DNA of 64,000 bases from Haoranjiania flava (GCF_025631005.1 NZ_JAOTPL010000010.1:62001-126000); one strand, 5' to 3'; positions 24,191 through 33,458 are shown, counted from the first letter of the stretch. Numbers and translations are program-made. Notes: a model not told the origin generated them from the sequence alone.

Positions 24191-26068
24191 TTATTCTATT
24201 ATTTCGCTGAGCTCCAGCCAGCGCATTTCTTTTTCTTCCAGCTCCTGAGCAATCTCACCGATGCGCTTGCTTGCTTTGTTGAGTAATTCATAATCGGTGC
24301 CGTCAGCTGAGAGCTGTTCTTCCAGCAAAGAACGTTCTGTTTCCAGCGAAGCGATCTCATTTTCGAGCATTTCAAATTCTCTTTTTTCTTTGAATGATGC
24401 TTTCTTTTTCTCAGCAGGTTTATGCTCCGCAAATTTTCTTGGCTGCTTTTCGGCGGCTGTTTTCTGTTTCTGCTCTTCTTGTTTCTGCCAGAGCCTGTAC
24501 TGCGTATAGTTCCCGGGGAAATCGCGGATATTGCCATTGCCTTCAAATACAAACAGATGATCTACCAGCTTATCCATAAAATAGCGGTCGTGGGAAACAA
24601 TTAATATACAGCCGGGATATTCAGAAAGGAAATTTTCCAGCACAGCCAGCGTTGGCAGGTCAAGGTCATTTGTCGGTTCATCCAGTATCAGGAAGTTGGG
24701 GTTGCTGAACAGAATAGTCAGTAATTGTAAACGCTTTTTTTCTCCTCCGCTCAGCGACTCCAGGAATGTGAACTGCTTCTCCGGCGGAAAGAGGAAAAGC
24801 TCCAGGAACTGCGCTGCGCTCAAGCTTCCGCCCTTGGCAAGCGGAAAGTTTTCTGCAAATGATTTTACATATTCTATCACGCGCACATTCTCTTTAAAAG
24901 TGAGCCCTTGCTGGGAATAGTTGCCGAATACAACGGTGTCGCCGACATTGATCTTGCCGCTGTCAGCTTTTTCCAGGCCCTGTAGAATATTCAGGAAAGT
25001 AGATTTGCCAGCACCGTTTTTACCCACGATGCCTATACGTTCGCCCTTGCTGAAAGTGTAGTCAAATCCCTTTAGAATGGTGAGCTCACCGAAGGATTTG
25101 TACACCTTTTTCATTTCAATGATCTTGCCGCCCAGCCTTGACATTTTCATATCGAGTTCCAGCCGCGAATCAACAATTTTCTGACCGGCTTTTTCTGCTA
25201 CTGCGTAAAAATTATCCTGCCTGGCCTTGCTTTTCGTAGTCCTTGCCCGGGGCTGTTTGCGCATCCATTCCAGCTCTTTCCTGTATAAATTCTTTGCCTT
25301 ATCAATGCTTGCCAGTTCACTTTCAATGCGCATGGCTTTCTTCTCCATGTAATTTGCATAATCTCCTTTGTAGGTGTACATTTCAGATCGCTCCAGCTCC
25401 CATATTTCATCACATACATCTTCCAGGAAATAACGGTCGTGCGTAACCAGCAGCAGGGTGATCTTTTCGTAATTGAGGTATTGCTCCAGCCACTCAATCA
25501 TTTCTACATCCAGATGGTTGGTGGGTTCATCCATCATCAACAGGGTATGTTTTTCTTCAAAGCCAATATCTACGAGGGTTTTGGCAAGAGCAACTCTTTT
25601 GCGCTGGCCGCCGCTTAAGGTATTTACCGGCTGATCTGAAATGTTGATGTTGAGCTTGCCTATGATTTCTTTTACTTTATGTTCAAAATCCCAGGCGCCG
25701 GCATCATCCATTTTAGAGATCAGCGAAGTAAGCAATGCTGTGTTTTGTTGTTGTACAGCCTCTTCGTATTGCTTTACCAGTTGAATGGTGGGATGTTGCA
25801 GGTGCAGTATATTTTCCAGGATGGTTTTTTCTTCTTCAAATACCGGGTTTTGTTCAAATAAGGCTACAGAAACATCTTTGTGTATCCACAATTTGCCGGC
25901 ATCAGGCGTTTCTTTGCCTGCCAGAATCCTGAGTAAAGTGGTTTTGCCAACGCCGTTGCGTGCTATCAGCGCAATTTTATCTCCCTCGTTGATGTGGAAG
26001 GAAATATTTTCAAAAAGGGGAGTGATTCCGAAACTTTTGGTTAAGCCTTCAGCCGATAAATAATGCAT
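24191..26068 (-). CDS. ABC-F family ATPase (Uup-like)
   Basis: A 625-residue soluble protein with two ABC ATPase domains. Walker A motifs GVGKTT (near 40) and GAGKST (near 350), signatures LSGGQRKRVALAK and LSGGEKKRLQLL, Walker B MMDEPTNHLD and LILDEPTNDLD. The linker EWMRKQPRARTTKSKARQD is the ABC-F P-site tRNA interaction motif region. The C-terminal 90 residues are a Lys/Glu-rich coiled coil like Uup. ABC-F proteins act on ribosomes; Uup members also influence transposon excision. No sign of a resistance role. Confidence 0.92.
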   Translation of the reverse strand: MHYLSAEGLTKSFGITPLFENISFHINEGDKIALIARNGVGKTTLLRILAGKETPDAGKLWIHKDVSVALFEQNPVFEEEKTILENILHLQHPTIQLVKQYEEAVQQQNTALLTSLISKMDDAGAWDFEHKVKEIIGKLNINISDQPVNTLSGGQRKRVALAKTLVDIGFEEKHTLLMMDEPTNHLDVEMIEWLEQYLNYEKITLLLVTHDRYFLEDVCDEIWELERSEMYTYKGDYANYMEKKAMRIESELASIDKAKNLYRKELEWMRKQPRARTTKSKARQDNFYAVAEKAGQKIVDSRLELDMKMSRLGGKIIEMKKVYKSFGELTILKGFDYTFSKGERIGIVGKNGAGKSTFLNILQGLEKADSGKINVGDTVVFGNYSQQGLTFKENVRVIEYVKSFAENFPLAKGGSLSAAQFLELFLFPPEKQFTFLESLSGGEKKRLQLLTILFSNPNFLILDEPTNDLDLPTLAVLENFLSEYPGCILIVSHDRYFMDKLVDHLFVFEGNGNIRDFPGNYTQYRLWQKQEEQKQKTAAEKQPRKFAEHKPAEKKKASFKEKREFEMLENEIASLETERSLLEEQLSADGTDYELLNKASKRIGEIAQELEEKEMRWLELSEIIE

Positions 26069-26159
26069 GCGGCGAAGATAGAATTTTAATGGTAAATGAT
26101 CATTGTAGATTCAATCAGGATAAAGTAATTTTCAAATCTGATTAAACTATCAGTTGAAT

Positions 26160-26196
26160 AAAAAAGCCTCAGCCGAATTACTTTAACTGAGGCTTT
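26160..26196 (-). terminator. Rho-independent terminator of recQ
   Basis: AAAGCCTCAG and CTGAGGCTTT form a 10-bp perfect stem around a 14-nt loop. On the minus strand the stem is followed by a T run, 22 bp past the recQ stop codon. Confidence 0.85.
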
Positions 26197-26218
26197 ATAC
26201 TTAATGCATCAACAGCAT

Positions 26219-28498
26219 CTAATTCCCATATTCCGCTAAAAACTTGATGCGCATGATCTTGAGTTGTTCGTAGTCGTAATCGCCATCGGTAAGCTCCTGC
26301 TTGGCTACTTCCAGGTCAGAGGTTTCGCAGCTTTTAAAATAGTCGATAATATCTTCCTGGTCGTACTCGTCAAGCATGTCATCAATGGCATAGTTGAGGT
26401 TGAGCTTGGTGCCGCCTGAAACAATGGATTCCATTTCATCGAGCAATTCATCCAGCTTCAGATCCTTGTTTTTAGCAATGGTTTCCAGCGGTATTTTTTT
26501 ATCTACATTCTGGATGATGTAGATCTTATGGCTGCTTTTGTTGGCAACGGACTTCATTACAAAATCTTCCGGCTTCTCTATATCATTTTCTTCCACGTAT
26601 TTAGCAATCAGCTCTACGAATGGTTTACCGTATTTTATAGCCTTACCTTTGCTTACGCCGGAACATTTTTCCAGCTCTGCCAGTGAAGTTGGGTACACGG
26701 TGGCCATATCCTGCAAAGAAGATTCCAGGAAAAGCACAAACGGTGGCAGCTTTTTCTTTTTGGATTCTTTCTGGCGCAGCTCTTTCATCATTTCCAGCAG
26801 GGTCTCATCGACTGCAGAGGCAGTATTGCCGCCAGTTTCGGCCTCATCATCGTCGGCATTGGCTTCTTCAAAAGTATTCGCCATCACTATTTTAAAAGAC
26901 ACAGGCTTTTTCAGGAATTTTTCCCCGGCGGGAGTCAGCTTCAGCAGCCCGTACTCTTCAATATCTTTTCTCAGATACTGGTCCAGCAGCAGCTGCCTTA
27001 TCAGCGTATTCCAGAAAAGTTCATCACGGTCGTCGCCTATGCCGAATGTTTTATTTTTTTCATGGCGGTACATCTGTACCTGTGGTGTGGCGCGGCCTAT
27101 CAGGATGTTTACCACGTATTTTGTGTCAAAGCGTTCATCCAGCTCCTGCACAACTTTCAGCACTTTCAGCGCCTCGTCTTTAGCTTCTACCTTCTCTTTA
27201 GGATTGGTACAATTATCGCAGTTTCCGCAGTTCTCACTCTTCCATTCCTCTCCGAAATAATGCATTAGTACTTTCCTGCGGCAGACCGAGGTTTCCACAA
27301 ATGCCAATGTTTCATTAATAAGCTGTGCTCCGATCTCGCGTTCGCTCAACGGTTTATCGCGCATAAGATGCTCCAGTTTTGCCACATCTTTGTGGGAATA
27401 ATACAGGATACATTTTCCTTCGAGGCCATCGCGTCCTGCACGGCCTGTTTCCTGGTAATAGTTTTCAATGGATTTGGGAATGTTGTAGTGTATTACAAAA
27501 CGGATGTCAGGTTTATCAATACCCATACCAAATGCAATGGTGGCAACGATCACCTGCGTATCTTCATTTAAAAAATTGTCCTGCCGCTCTGCCCGCAGCT
27601 TGGAGTCAAGGCCGGCGTGGTAGGCAACAGCTTTGATGTTGTTTGCCATGAGTACTTCTGCCAGCTCTTCGGTGGTTCTGCGGTTAAGTGTGTAAATAAT
27701 CCCGCTTTTGCCTTTGTTCTGAGCAATGAATTTTACAATATTTTTTATGGTAATGTCTTTCTTAACCTTGGGCTGGATTTCATAGTAAAGGTTCTCACGG
27801 TTGAAGGAAGAAATAAAAATATCCGGGTCGCGCAGCCCCAGATTTTTAACAATATCGCTCTGCACTTTGGGCGTTGCAGTTGCTGTAAGGGCGATCACGG
27901 AAATGTTCTCGTCTATTGCATCCATCATTTCTCGCAGGCGCCTGTATTCGGGTCGGAAGTCGTGTCCCCATTCAGAGATACAATGTGCCTCGTCTACTGC
28001 AAAAAATGAAATAGGGATAGATTTAAAGAAGTCAAGGTTTTCCTGTTTGGTGAGTGTTTCAGGCGCTACATACAGCAGCTTTGTTTTGCCGGCTGCAAGG
28101 TCTTCTTTTACTTCCCGTAGTTGTGTCTTATTGAGCGAGGAGTTCATAAAGTGCGCCACATCATCATTTTCACTGTAGCCTCTTACCAGGTCTACCTGGT
28201 TTTTCATCAGCGCTATAAGCGGGCTAACCACTATGGCACATCCGTCCATGATCATTGCCGGAAGCTGGTAGCAAAGGCTTTTGCCGCCTCCGGTAGGCAT
28301 TATCACGAATGTGTCTTTGCCGCTTAGCAGGCTGTTGATAGCTTCTTCCTGCCGCCCTTTAAACTGGGTGAACCCGAAATATTTTTCAAGATTTGTATAG
28401 ATATCGTATTGGTGTGATGTCGTTTTACCGGTTGGTTTTGCTTTTGTTTTCTCTTTTGTGGAAGTTTTGGTTAATACTCCCTTTACACTTTTTGCCAT
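26219..28498 (-). CDS. recQ: ATP-dependent DNA helicase RecQ
   Basis: A 759-residue RecQ helicase. Walker A MPTGGGKS, DEAH box AVDEAHCISEWGHDF, motif IV-VI region ending in YYQETGRAGRDG, the RQC zinc cysteines CRRKVLMHYFGEEW...CGNCDNC, a winged helix, and an HRDC domain near residues 590-665 (LSELEKCSGVSKGKAIKYG type). A further C-terminal part of about 90 residues resembles the helix-turn-helix tail in Bacteroidota RecQ. N-terminus is Lys/Thr-rich and probably disordered. Acts in recombination and fork repair. Its promoter region contains inverted repeats. Confidence 0.96.
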   Translation of the reverse strand: MAKSVKGVLTKTSTKEKTKAKPTGKTTSHQYDIYTNLEKYFGFTQFKGRQEEAINSLLSGKDTFVIMPTGGGKSLCYQLPAMIMDGCAIVVSPLIALMKNQVDLVRGYSENDDVAHFMNSSLNKTQLREVKEDLAAGKTKLLYVAPETLTKQENLDFFKSIPISFFAVDEAHCISEWGHDFRPEYRRLREMMDAIDENISVIALTATATPKVQSDIVKNLGLRDPDIFISSFNRENLYYEIQPKVKKDITIKNIVKFIAQNKGKSGIIYTLNRRTTEELAEVLMANNIKAVAYHAGLDSKLRAERQDNFLNEDTQVIVATIAFGMGIDKPDIRFVIHYNIPKSIENYYQETGRAGRDGLEGKCILYYSHKDVAKLEHLMRDKPLSEREIGAQLINETLAFVETSVCRRKVLMHYFGEEWKSENCGNCDNCTNPKEKVEAKDEALKVLKVVQELDERFDTKYVVNILIGRATPQVQMYRHEKNKTFGIGDDRDELFWNTLIRQLLLDQYLRKDIEEYGLLKLTPAGEKFLKKPVSFKIVMANTFEEANADDDEAETGGNTASAVDETLLEMMKELRQKESKKKKLPPFVLFLESSLQDMATVYPTSLAELEKCSGVSKGKAIKYGKPFVELIAKYVEENDIEKPEDFVMKSVANKSSHKIYIIQNVDKKIPLETIAKNKDLKLDELLDEMESIVSGGTKLNLNYAIDDMLDEYDQEDIIDYFKSCETSDLEVAKQELTDGDYDYEQLKIMRIKFLAEYGN

Positions 28499-28519
28499 AA
28501 TTAATAATACATATTACTG

Positions 28520-28555
28520 TACGAATATTTTTCTAATTTACGACATATTCGTAAA
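28520..28555. promoter_or_regulatory. Overlapping inverted repeats in the recQ promoter region
   Basis: TACGAATAT (28520-28528) pairs with ATATTCGTA (28545-28553). Overlapping it, TTTACGA-N5-TCGTAAA at 28537-28555 is a perfect 19-bp palindrome. Both lie 20-60 bp before the recQ start and include three copies of the TACGA word. A repressor site is plausible; its protein is unknown. Confidence 0.4.
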
Positions 28556-28608
28556 TAATAAAAAAATTTTTGATGCTTACTGATCGGCCAACACGAATTT
28601 TTTAACAC

Positions 28609-28983
28609 ATGAAATAACCATAAAGATTAGGAATCTATACCAACCGGGAATGAGTATTGAATCTAAAAAGCTGGTTATTCCATGTGGCAAACAGAAAAAA
28701 TAAAAATTATACACATGAAATAACCATAAGCAAAGGTGCATACCAACCGCGGATGAATAAAGGCTATTCCATGCGACCATAAAGAAAAATAAAATATACA
28801 CATGAAATAGCCATAAGCAAAGTTGCATACCAACTGCGAATGAATAAAGGCTATTCCATGCGACCATAAAGAAAAATAAAAATTATACACATGAAATAAC
28901 CATAAGCAAAGGTGCATACCAACCGCGGATGAATAAAAGCCTATTCCATGTGGCCATTAAAAACAGCCGCAAAGCAGCGAACT
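28609..28983 (+). repeat. Hairpin repeat array, four units, between recQ and pflB
   Basis: Units begin at 28609 (106 bp), 28715 (87 bp), 28802 (89 bp) and 28891 (about 93 bp); all start ATGAAATAA or ATGAAATAG. Unit 1 has the AATAACC/GGTTATT stem and inner hairpin AGATT-AGG-AATCT. Unit 3 has AATAGCC/GGCTATT. Units 2 and 4 are hybrids with AATAACC opposite GGCTATT or GCCTATT, giving a mismatch. The array runs opposite to both neighbouring genes and does not end at a gene start. Its tail CAGCCGCAAAGCAGCGAACT resembles the hairpin tail of the unit at 5542. The pflB terminator follows directly. Confidence 0.9.
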
Positions 28984-29015
28984 AAAAAAACCCCGTAAGT
29001 ATCACTTACAGGGTT
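28984..29015 (-). terminator. Rho-independent terminator of pflB
   Basis: AACCC-x-GTAAGT-ATC-ACTTAC-x-GGGTT, followed on the minus strand by seven T. It begins 28 bp after the pflB stop codon. Confidence 0.85.
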
Positions 29016-29042
29016 GGTTATAATAAAATCCTAAATAAAAGA

Positions 29043-31283
29043 CTACATACATTCGTGGAAGGTTCTTTCAATTACTTCCAGCTGGTGTGCCTTGGAAAGC
29101 CTTACAAAATTAACAGCATAGCCAGATACGCGAATCGTTAACTGCGGATAATTTTCAGGATGGTTGTAAGCATCCATCAGCAATTCCCTGTTGAGCACAT
29201 TTACATTCAGGTGGTGTGCATTTTTAGCAAAATAACCCGTCATCATATCTTCCAGGTTGTCGATCTGTTCCTGCCTGGTAGCTCCTAATGCTTTCGGGAT
29301 GATGGAGAAAGTATTGGAAATACCGTCTTGTGCATCTTCGTAATCCAGTTTCGCAACGGAGTTCAGAGAACTGATAGCGCCTGAACAGTCGCGTCCGTGC
29401 ATTGGGTTAGCGCCCGGAGCAAAAGATTCATGAGCCTGTCTTCCGTCAGGAGTAGCGCCTGTGTTTTTACCGTACATTACGTTTGAAGTAATGGTGAGCA
29501 AAGACATGGTAGGTGTGGCGTTTTTATAAGCTGTGTGCTTGTTCAGTTCCTGTGAGAAGAAAGAAGCAATTTCCTTGGCGATGCTGTCAACCCTGTCGTC
29601 ATCATTTCCGTATTTAGGAAAATCTCCTTCAATTTTGAAATCAACAGTCAGGCCTATTTCATTTCTTACAGGTGTTACTTTTGCGTATTTAATAGCAGAA
29701 AGAGAGTCAGCGATGATGGAGATGCCGGCAGCGCCGTAAGCAACGTCTACATGCGGGTTCGTATCGATCATTGCCATTTGTGCCCTTTCATAATAATATT
29801 TATCGTGCATGTAGTGGATGATGTACATGGATTTGGCGTACACTCTTGCCAGGTCTACCATTGCTTTCTTAAAGTTAGCCAGTACTTCCTCGTATTGTAG
29901 GGGCCCGTCGCTCAGCGGAGCAATACCTTGCATGATCTCGATGCCTTTTTCTTCCTCTCTACCAGTGTTAAGCGCCAGCAATAAAGCTTTTGGCAGGTTT
30001 ACACGGGCTCCGAAGTGCTGGATGGATTTACCTATAGCCTGGTGAGATACACAACATGCAATACCGTAGTCGTCACTGCCTCTTGAGGCACGCATCAGAT
30101 CGTCGTTTTCGTATTGGATAGAAGAAGTATCTATAGATGCCTGTGCACAGAATTTTTTAAATCCTTCGGGAAGGTCTTTGCTCCAGAGTACTGTAAGGTT
30201 TGGTTCGGGAGAAGGTCCTAAGTTGTATAATGTTTGTAAGAAACGGAAGGATGTTTTGGTAACTTTTGTTCTTCCGTCGAACAACTGTCCGCCGATAGCT
30301 TCAGTAACCCAGGTAGGGTCTCCGCCGAAAATATCATCGTAAGAGCCGGGGCGCAGGTGGCGTACCAGCCTTAATTTTACTACAAAATCATCAATTATTT
30401 CCTGGGCTTCCGCCTCTGTAAGCATACCCTGTTGAATATCTTTTTCAAAATAAATATCCAGGAAGGTAGAAACATTACCCATAGACATTGCTGCACCATC
30501 CTGTTCTTTGATGGCAGCCAGGTATGCGAAATAAACCCATTGAGTAGCTTCTTTGGCAGTAGTAGCTGGTTTGGATACGTCAAAGCCGTAAGCAGCCGCC
30601 ATTTTCTTGATATCTTTCAGCGCTGCGATCTGCATAGATATTTCTTCGCGCAGCCTTACTTTTTCGTCTGTCATTTGCCCGTCTACAGCTGCTGCATCTG
30701 CCTGTTTGAATGCGATCAGCCGGTCAGCGCCGTAAAGTGCCAGCCTTCTGTAGTCACCGATAATGCGGCCTCTTGCGTAGTTGTCCGGCAAGCCGGTAAC
30801 GATATGGTTGCTTCTGTAAAGACGTATCTCTTTGTCGTATGCTGAAAAAACCGCGTCGTTGTGGTTCTTAGCGTATTGAAATATTTCCTGTACTTTAGGG
30901 GAGATTTTCAGGTTTCTCTCTTCTAAAGCGCTCTCTACCAATTTGATACCACCGAAAGGTTTGATGGAGCGGCGAAGAGGTTCGTCGGTTTGCAAGCCAA
31001 CAATCAACTCCTTTTCCTGGAGAATGTAGCCGGGTTTGTGGCTGGTAATGGTAGAGATTGTTTCTACGTCTACACTTCTGAGACCGTTATTTTTTCTTTC
31101 TTCAAGAAGATATTCTTTTGTCTTGTTCCATAACTCCTGCGTTCTTTCCGTAGGCCCTTCAAGGAAGGAAGCATCTCCTGTGTAAGGAGTAATATTTTCG
31201 ATAATAAAGTTATTGACGTCAATTGTCTCTTTCCATCTGGTTCCCTGAAATTCAGGAGCAGTTACTTTAGTTTCTGTATTCAT
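29043..31283 (-). CDS. pflB: Formate C-acetyltransferase (pyruvate formate-lyase)
   Basis: A 746-residue glycyl radical enzyme that converts pyruvate and CoA to acetyl-CoA and formate without oxygen. Active-site cysteines lie in DDYGIACCVSHQA, and the radical glycine is G721 in RVSGYAVNF near the C-terminus. Length matches the family. The activase pflA lies 140 bp upstream in the same direction, but pflB has its own promoter box. The radical form is destroyed by oxygen, so the gene points to an anaerobic or micro-oxic lifestyle phase. No formate transporter or formate dehydrogenase is in the window. Confidence 0.97.
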   Translation of the reverse strand: MNTETKVTAPEFQGTRWKETIDVNNFIIENITPYTGDASFLEGPTERTQELWNKTKEYLLEERKNNGLRSVDVETISTITSHKPGYILQEKELIVGLQTDEPLRRSIKPFGGIKLVESALEERNLKISPKVQEIFQYAKNHNDAVFSAYDKEIRLYRSNHIVTGLPDNYARGRIIGDYRRLALYGADRLIAFKQADAAAVDGQMTDEKVRLREEISMQIAALKDIKKMAAAYGFDVSKPATTAKEATQWVYFAYLAAIKEQDGAAMSMGNVSTFLDIYFEKDIQQGMLTEAEAQEIIDDFVVKLRLVRHLRPGSYDDIFGGDPTWVTEAIGGQLFDGRTKVTKTSFRFLQTLYNLGPSPEPNLTVLWSKDLPEGFKKFCAQASIDTSSIQYENDDLMRASRGSDDYGIACCVSHQAIGKSIQHFGARVNLPKALLLALNTGREEEKGIEIMQGIAPLSDGPLQYEEVLANFKKAMVDLARVYAKSMYIIHYMHDKYYYERAQMAMIDTNPHVDVAYGAAGISIIADSLSAIKYAKVTPVRNEIGLTVDFKIEGDFPKYGNDDDRVDSIAKEIASFFSQELNKHTAYKNATPTMSLLTITSNVMYGKNTGATPDGRQAHESFAPGANPMHGRDCSGAISSLNSVAKLDYEDAQDGISNTFSIIPKALGATRQEQIDNLEDMMTGYFAKNAHHLNVNVLNRELLMDAYNHPENYPQLTIRVSGYAVNFVRLSKAHQLEVIERTFHECM

Positions 31284-31320
31284 TTTATTGAGGATTTTTT
31301 GGTATTTTATTATAACAGTA

Positions 31321-31328
31321 CAAAGGTA
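31321..31328 (-). promoter_or_regulatory. Minus-7 promoter box of pflB
   Basis: TACCTTTG on the minus strand, perfect TAnnTTTG, 37 bp before the pflB start. The same octamer precedes pflA. Confidence 0.5.
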
Positions 31329-31423
31329 AGACGGAAAAACTAACGAAAAGATGAATTTAAAGATAAAAATAAGTGATTTATTTCATTGGAATATCCGGAA
31401 AAAATACTTATCTTTGCAGGCTT

Positions 31424-32158
31424 TTACTTCACTATAATATTTTCCAAGCCTTCTTCTTCAAATATCCGCACCGTGCGCTCTTTGAGTTCGGCTGTCGGCG
31501 ATTGTATGCCATGTAATTTATATTCTTTGCCCAGCTCGCCGTATTTAGGCACACCCAGTGTATGATAAGGCAGCACCTCTATGCGCTCTACACCGGGGAG
31601 GGTATGAACAAATTTTGCCCAGTTTCTTAAGTCATTATCAGCATCGTTCCATTCGGGTACCAGTACATACCTGATCCACAATCTTTTATGAAGCGGTTTA
31701 ATTTTTTCAGTAAAGTCAAGGATGGGGGCCAGGTGCACGCCCGTAAGTTTTTTATGGGTTTTGGGGTCAATGTGTTTAATATCCAGCAGTACGTAATCGG
31801 TATGCTTCAGCAATTCTTCCACATGTTCATTCCAGACGAACCCGTTGGTATCCAGAGCGGTATTGATACCTTTTTCATGAAGGGCTTTAAAAAGCGGAAT
31901 CAGCCCTTCTGCCTGCAACAAAGGTTCGCCGCCGGAAACCGTAACACCGCCGCGCGTGCCGAAATATTCTTTCTGGCGCAAAGCCTTGTCAAGCAATTCT
32001 TCCCAGCTCATGGCAGTGCCGCCTTTAAAAGGCAGTGTATCGGGGTTTTGGCAGTAGAGGCAGCGCATTTTACAGCCTTGTGTAAAAATTACCATTCTTA
32101 TTCCCGGGCCATCCTGTGTACCAAAACTTTCGATGTAATTTACCTGAACTTTTTTCAT
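31424..32158 (-). CDS. pflA: Pyruvate formate-lyase activating enzyme
   Basis: A 244-residue radical SAM enzyme with the cluster motif CKMRCLYC (C-x3-C-x2-C) near residue 30 and GGVTVSGGEPLLQ for SAM binding. It installs the glycyl radical on PflB at G721. I start it at ATG 32158 (MKKVQVNYIESFG); the upstream TTG 32176 adds six residues with no support. Located upstream of pflB in the same direction with its own promoter box. Confidence 0.95.
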   Translation of the reverse strand: MKKVQVNYIESFGTQDGPGIRMVIFTQGCKMRCLYCQNPDTLPFKGGTAMSWEELLDKALRQKEYFGTRGGVTVSGGEPLLQAEGLIPLFKALHEKGINTALDTNGFVWNEHVEELLKHTDYVLLDIKHIDPKTHKKLTGVHLAPILDFTEKIKPLHKRLWIRYVLVPEWNDADNDLRNWAKFVHTLPGVERIEVLPYHTLGVPKYGELGKEYKLHGIQSPTAELKERTVRIFEEEGLENIIVK

Positions 32159-32184
32159 GCAGTTGAGCGTTGACAATTGAGGCG

Positions 32185-32192
32185 CAAAGGTA
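32185..32192 (-). promoter_or_regulatory. Minus-7 promoter box of pflA
   Basis: TACCTTTG on the minus strand, perfect TAnnTTTG, 26 bp before the pflA ATG. No FNR-type box was found in the pflA-acpH intergenic region. Confidence 0.5.
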
Positions 32193-32263
32193 CAAAAACC
32201 TTTTGAGTCTTGCTTTCTTGAAAAGTTCTTATCTTCTAAAGTAGAATTATTTTACATTTACAC

Positions 32264-32866
32264 ATGAATTTCCTGGCGCATGCATACCTGTCCTTTGATT
32301 ATGAACCCTTCATTATCGGTAATATGATCAGCGATTTCGTGAAAGGAAAAAAGAAGTATGCATTTGATGATAAAATACAGGCAGGTATTCAACTCCATCG
32401 CGATATTGATACTTTTACAGACGAACACCCCGTGATCGCGGAGGCTAAGCAGGTTTTCAGGCAGAAAACAGGCTTGTATGCGGGAGCATTTGTAGATGTA
32501 GCCTTTGATTATTTTGTTGCCAATGACCTGTCGCTGAAAACGCCGCTGCAATGGCAGCAATTTTCAGAGAAGGTTTACAATGTATTGAGTAAGAATATAC
32601 ATATACTGCCGGAGCATTTCCTGAAAATATTGCCTTGGATGGTACGTGAAGACTGGTTGTACAATTACCGGTTTAAATGGGGCATTCAAAACAGTTTTAA
32701 CCATGTAACGCGGCGCGCCAAATTCCTGGATAATGACCTGGACGTTTTTGCTGATTTTGAGGAGAACCTTGATTTTCTCCGGGAAAAATTTAATACCTTC
32801 TTTCCGCAGCTCTACCTTCATGCAAAAGATACCGTTCGTGCACTCATCAGGGAACGGGAGCTGTAA
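32264..32866 (+). CDS. Acyl carrier protein phosphodiesterase (AcpH/DUF479)
   Basis: A 200-residue HD-type metal-dependent phosphodiesterase of the AcpH family, which removes phosphopantetheine from acyl carrier protein. Family pattern: MNFLAHAYLS, IIGNMISDFVKG, GIQLHRDIDTFTDEHP (metal-binding His and Asp) and DVAFDYFVANDL. Divergent from pflA. Full length; I see nothing unusual. Confidence 0.9.
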   Translation: MNFLAHAYLSFDYEPFIIGNMISDFVKGKKKYAFDDKIQAGIQLHRDIDTFTDEHPVIAEAKQVFRQKTGLYAGAFVDVAFDYFVANDLSLKTPLQWQQFSEKVYNVLSKNIHILPEHFLKILPWMVREDWLYNYRFKWGIQNSFNHVTRRAKFLDNDLDVFADFEENLDFLREKFNTFFPQLYLHAKDTVRALIREREL

Positions 32867-32966
32867 TACTTGTATACATTAGCGCTATTTTAAACCCGTT
32901 TTTTCCTTCGAATTGTAATTTGAAGCATGTATCTTCGCCATCTGTTTTAACAATATACAATATCAA

Positions 32967-33458
32967 ATGAATATAAGAATTGGTTACGGCATAGATTACC
33001 ACCGGCTTGAGGCCGGGCGCGATCTGTGGATCGGCGGTATTAAAGTTCCGCATTCAAAAGGCAGCATCGGGCACAGTGATGCCGACGTATTGTTACACGC
33101 CATTTGCGATGCCCTGCTTGGTGCGCTGGCTTTAGGTGACATTGGCACGCATTTTCCTGATACAGATGCAGCTTATAAGGATATTGACAGTAAAATTTTA
33201 CTCTCAAAAACTTTTGAACTGATACAAACCGAGGGCTATACTATTGTGAACGTTGATGCTTCATTATGTTTACAGGAACCTAAAATTAAGCCCTACATTG
33301 CTGAAATGCAGCAAGTGATAGCCGGGCTTTTAAACCTCGGCGTAAAAGATGTTTCTATAAAAGCAACTACTACCGAGCTGATGGGTTTTGTGGGCAGGGA
33401 AGAAGGATTAACGGCACATGCCGTTGTGCTGCTTCAAAAAATAACAGATCAAATATAG
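32967..33458 (+). CDS. ispF: 2-C-methyl-D-erythritol 2,4-cyclodiphosphate synthase
   Basis: A 163-residue MEP-pathway enzyme that cyclises CDP-methylerythritol phosphate. Zinc ligands in GYGIDYHRL (D10, H12) and IGHSDADVLLHAICDALLG; also DIGTHFPDTD and the C-terminal KATTTELMGFVGREEGL. Normal length. The gene is followed by a degenerate hairpin repeat and then dut. Confidence 0.96.
   Translation: MNIRIGYGIDYHRLEAGRDLWIGGIKVPHSKGSIGHSDADVLLHAICDALLGALALGDIGTHFPDTDAAYKDIDSKILLSKTFELIQTEGYTIVNVDASLCLQEPKIKPYIAEMQQVIAGLLNLGVKDVSIKATTTELMGFVGREEGLTAHAVVLLQKITDQI

Noticed and set aside
31409..31416. TATCTTTG on the plus strand at the 3' end of pflA as a promoter.
   Set aside because: It would drive antisense transcription into pflA with no gene downstream; the octamer is common enough by chance.
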